Source of the DNA: Bacteroidota bacterium
GTDB lineage: Bacteria > Bacteroidota > Ignavibacteria > Ignavibacteriales > Ignavibacteriaceae
Direction: 5' to 3'
Length of the DNA: 6,472 bases
NCBI GenBank assembly: GCA_021790055.1
Contig: JAJYIL010000179.1
Span: forward strand, 1-6,472
Positions 3,974-6,472 of this stretch are shown here, piece by piece. A model generated the notes under the pieces. That model did no database searches and was not told the DNA's origin. It saw nothing but the letters and a program-made list of their open reading frames with translations. Made by a program: the position numbers and the translations under genes. How positions within the stretch are numbered: the stretch's first letter is position 1; each line of letters begins with the position of its first letter.

Positions 3974-6472
3974 ATGAAAAGCATTGGTAAGGAACGTATT
4001 TTTTGGATTTTAATACTGGCAGTTTTTCCGCTAATCGGATTTGGCTTCAACCATCAGCAATACGAAAGCGGAATAATTAAGAAAGGCAACACACTTTATC
4101 TGGCACATACGCTTGTTATCCAATTAAATAATGCGCCTGCCGGTGCCTTGCTAAAGGCTCAAAACATAACTGCTCAACTGAACAAGACATTTGGTAAATT
4201 CAATTTTAATTCCGCTAAAACAATTTTTGGCAGCAGTCCTGCCGAAGTTAAGTTTGGTTTGAACAGAATTATGCTTGTTCGTTACAGCAGCAATGAAGAT
4301 CCGCTTTATATAGCATCGAAGCTTAAGGGGCTAAGTTACATTGAATGGGCAGAGCCGCAATATGTAAGACGGGTTGCGGTTGTTCCTAATGATCCAAGCC
4401 TATCAGCAGAGTATAATCTTGCTCTAATTCAAGCCGAAAAAGCCTGGGATATTTCGGAAGGCGACACAAGTGTTATAATTGGCATTGTTGATACCGGCGT
4501 TGATTGGTCTCATCCGGATTTATATACCAACATCTGGCATAATCCGCACTGGCAAACAGATACAAAGTTTCCCGGTGATTCTATTGGCTGGGATTTTGGC
4601 GGCAACGGAAACGGCAGCCTTCCCACACCAGACAATAATCCTATTGAAGATACGCCGTACCACGGTACTTTCGTGGCAGGTGTTGCAGATGCTGTTACGA
4701 ATAACGGCGTAGGTATTGCAGGGATAGGATTTAACTGTAAAATAATGCCGGTGAAAGTAACACAAGCCAATCAAGTAGACCCCACAACACTGGATCCGTA
4801 CATAATTTACGGATTTCAAGGAATAGAGTATGCCGCAAACAACGGTGCAAAAGTAATAAACTGCAGTTGGGGCGGAGGTGGTTATTCAAATGCTGAACAA
4901 GAAATTATAAATTATGCAGTTTCAAAAGGCGCGCTTGTAGTAGCTGCTGCCGGGAATGATAGTACAAACGAATTGTTTTATCCTGCTGCATATCAGCATG
5001 TACTTTCTGTTGCAGCAACGGATCAAAATGATAAATTAGCTCTCTTCTCTAACTATGGCGAAGATATTAGCGTTTGCGCCCCTGGTGTAGACATTTTTTC
5101 TACCTGGCAGCCAAATACATATACTTATGGTCAAGGCACTTCTTTCTCTTCACCGCTTGTTGCAGGGCTTGCGGCGCTTGTATTTTCGCATTTCCCAAAC
5201 TATACTCCAGACCAGGTTGCTCAACGTGTAAGAGTGACTTGCGATAATATAGACAATCAGAACCCAGGTTATAAATATCAACTAGGTTATGGTAGGATAA
5301 ATGCTTTCAGAGCACTTTCCGATACCAATATCGAAGCGGTTCGAGCTACCGATTTCAACTTCTCTGATGCTGCTCCGGGAGGAAACGGAAATGGAGCTTT
5401 CGAGCCAGGAAAAACAATTACTGTTCTGGTTGATTTTACAAACTATCTTAAACCGGTTAACAATCTCTCCGTATCTTTGATAAGCATGGACCCTTCTTAT
5501 GCAACTGTAATTAACGGTTCATTAACGAAGTCCGGTGTTCCCACTCTTGGAACGTTTGATAATTCCGGCTCATTGTTTTCATTTACACTTTCCCAAAATG
5601 TTCCGCTCGATGCAACTATTCATTTTAGATTGGAATATTCCGACGGCAACTATTCCGACTTCCAGTTGTTCGATGTCCTGGTTAATCCTTCCTACTTTAC
5701 ACAAACGGGTAATGAAATCTCACTTACTATTAACAGCAAAGGTAATTTTGGATTTAATGATTACCCAACCAATCTTCAAGGCGACGGATTTAAATTCTTA
5801 AACGGCAATAATATGCTTTTTGAAGGCTCACTTATAATCGGTACTGATTCTTCAACAATTGAAGATGCTGCTCGCGGTGCGGATCAGAATTATGAAGATA
5901 GTTCTTTCAGTGTTGTCCAACCTTTTAAGATTTATGTTCCTGGCAGTGCTGCTGATGAACAAGGAATCGGAATCTTTAATGATAACGGAGCCGGTGCGAA
6001 TAAACTTGGAATTGCAACGCGTTTGCAATCTTATTCTTTCAACTCTGCGCCATATAATGATTTTATAATTTTGAAGTACAGTTTTACAAATAATACAAGC
6101 AGCACAATATCAAATTTTTATGCTGGAATATTTTCAGACTGGGATATCGTTGATGGTCAGAATGATTCTACCGAATACGACTACACCGGCAACTTTGGCT
6201 ATGCCTTCCATAATGCAGCCGGCTTCGATACCCTGGTTGCTACTGCATTAATATCCTCTGACAACTACGGCTATTGGGCAATTATGAACGACGGCTCGGA
6301 CGGTTCATGGGGTATTTACAATGGCTTTTATCCTTCATATAAATGGCAGGCTATCTCCAGCGGCATCGGTAAACCCAAAGCGGGGTCAGGTGATATTTCC
6401 GAAGTTACTTCAGGCGGTCCGTTTATAATACCAGCCGGACAAACTTTAGATGTAGCCTTTGCAATTGCTGCG
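3974..6472 (+). CDS. Secreted S8 (subtilisin-like) serine peptidase with C-terminal accessory modules, C-terminus outside window
   Basis: The frame runs 833 codons without a stop to the window edge. GAAGG lies 5 bases before the ATG. Residues 1 to about 24 form a signal peptide (basic start, then the hydrophobic core IFWILILAVFPLIGFG). Residues about 35-140 look like a subtilase propeptide, ending in the YIEWAEPQYVRR type of segment. The catalytic domain spans about 150-445. It has Asp173 in IGIVDTGVDWSHPDL, His230 in YHGTFVAGV, the oxyanion Asn328 in AAAGNDS, and Ser390 in GTSFSSPLVAG, and it ends with GYGRINAFRAL (438-448). All key residues are present, so activity is expected. Residues about 465-570 resemble a CARDB-type beta-sandwich (GGNGNGAFEPGK at 469-480, then VLVDFTNYL). 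From about 590 on comes a Gly/Asp/aromatic-rich region with DWDIVDGQND (722-731) that I cannot assign. In such organisms these proteins often end in a type IX secretion sorting domain, which would lie beyond the window. Confidence 0.93.
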   Translation, partial: MKSIGKERIFWILILAVFPLIGFGFNHQQYESGIIKKGNTLYLAHTLVIQLNNAPAGALLKAQNITAQLNKTFGKFNFNSAKTIFGSSPAEVKFGLNRIMLVRYSSNEDPLYIASKLKGLSYIEWAEPQYVRRVAVVPNDPSLSAEYNLALIQAEKAWDISEGDTSVIIGIVDTGVDWSHPDLYTNIWHNPHWQTDTKFPGDSIGWDFGGNGNGSLPTPDNNPIEDTPYHGTFVAGVADAVTNNGVGIAGIGFNCKIMPVKVTQANQVDPTTLDPYIIYGFQGIEYAANNGAKVINCSWGGGGYSNAEQEIINYAVSKGALVVAAAGNDSTNELFYPAAYQHVLSVAATDQNDKLALFSNYGEDISVCAPGVDIFSTWQPNTYTYGQGTSFSSPLVAGLAALVFSHFPNYTPDQVAQRVRVTCDNIDNQNPGYKYQLGYGRINAFRALSDTNIEAVRATDFNFSDAAPGGNGNGAFEPGKTITVLVDFTNYLKPVNNLSVSLISMDPSYATVINGSLTKSGVPTLGTFDNSGSLFSFTLSQNVPLDATIHFRLEYSDGNYSDFQLFDVLVNPSYFTQTGNEISLTINSKGNFGFNDYPTNLQGDGFKFLNGNNMLFEGSLIIGTDSSTIEDAARGADQNYEDSSFSVVQPFKIYVPGSAADEQGIGIFNDNGAGANKLGIATRLQSYSFNSAPYNDFIILKYSFTNNTSSTISNFYAGIFSDWDIVDGQNDSTEYDYTGNFGYAFHNAAGFDTLVATALISSDNYGYWAIMNDGSDGSWGIYNGFYPSYKWQAISSGIGKPKAGSGDISEVTSGGPFIIPAGQTLDVAFAIAA

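Noticed and set aside
4479..4819. Several open frames on both strands within the peptidase catalytic domain
   Set aside because: They overlap the Asp and His motif region of an unmistakable S8 peptidase frame and are shadows of it.
5535..6068. Two plus-strand open frames in the 3' part of the peptidase gene
   Set aside because: The peptidase frame is continuously open across both, and the alternative products show no family features.
1..6472. CRISPR array, RNA gene, insertion sequence, toxin-antitoxin or defence system
   Set aside because: I found no regularly spaced repeats, no tRNA or rRNA-like sequence, no transposase or integrase frame, and no small two-gene pair. The intact genes are ordinary metabolic or envelope genes.

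Overview
The window is moderately AT-rich bacterial DNA with features of the Bacteroidota/Chlorobiota/Ignavibacteria group. These are a glutamate-pathway haem gene, secreted proteins with N-terminal signal peptides, a GTSFSSP-type subtilase with long C-terminal accessory modules, short outer-membrane beta-barrels ending in KFNxI, and promoter-like TAnnTTTG boxes. I lean towards an Ignavibacteria-like organism, but this is inference from gene style and not from a marker gene.

Layout, left to right. (1) Bases 3-1295 (+): the C-terminal part of a periplasmic or surface 5'-nucleotidase/cyclic phosphodiesterase, cut by the window start. (2) Bases 1296-1464: an intergenic gap holding a compact element made of alternating AATCCG and AAATCAGC words, followed by a candidate promoter. 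(3) Bases 1465-2760 (+): hemL, intact. (4) Bases 2761-2871: a gap with a weak hairpin plus T-run and a candidate promoter. (5) Bases 2872-3570 (+): an intact small outer-membrane beta-barrel protein. (6) Bases 3614-3655: a strong perfect hairpin. (7) Bases 3675 to about 3821 (-): a decayed C-terminal fragment of a second beta-barrel protein of the same family, pointing towards the intact one. (8) Bases 3822-3973: no gene seen. (9) Bases 3974-6472 (+): a secreted S8 (subtilisin-like) serine peptidase with a complete catalytic tetrad, running off the right edge.

All intact genes lie on the + strand, but they are separated by gaps of 110-400 bases and do not look like one operon. Apart from hemL, which makes 5-aminolevulinate in the cytoplasm, the genes concern the cell envelope or exterior: nucleotide scavenging, an outer-membrane barrel and an extracellular protease. 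I see no mobile element, CRISPR array, RNA gene or defence system, and no convincing new multi-gene system. The most informative non-obvious observation is the broken, inverted beta-barrel paralogue facing the intact copy across a shared hairpin.
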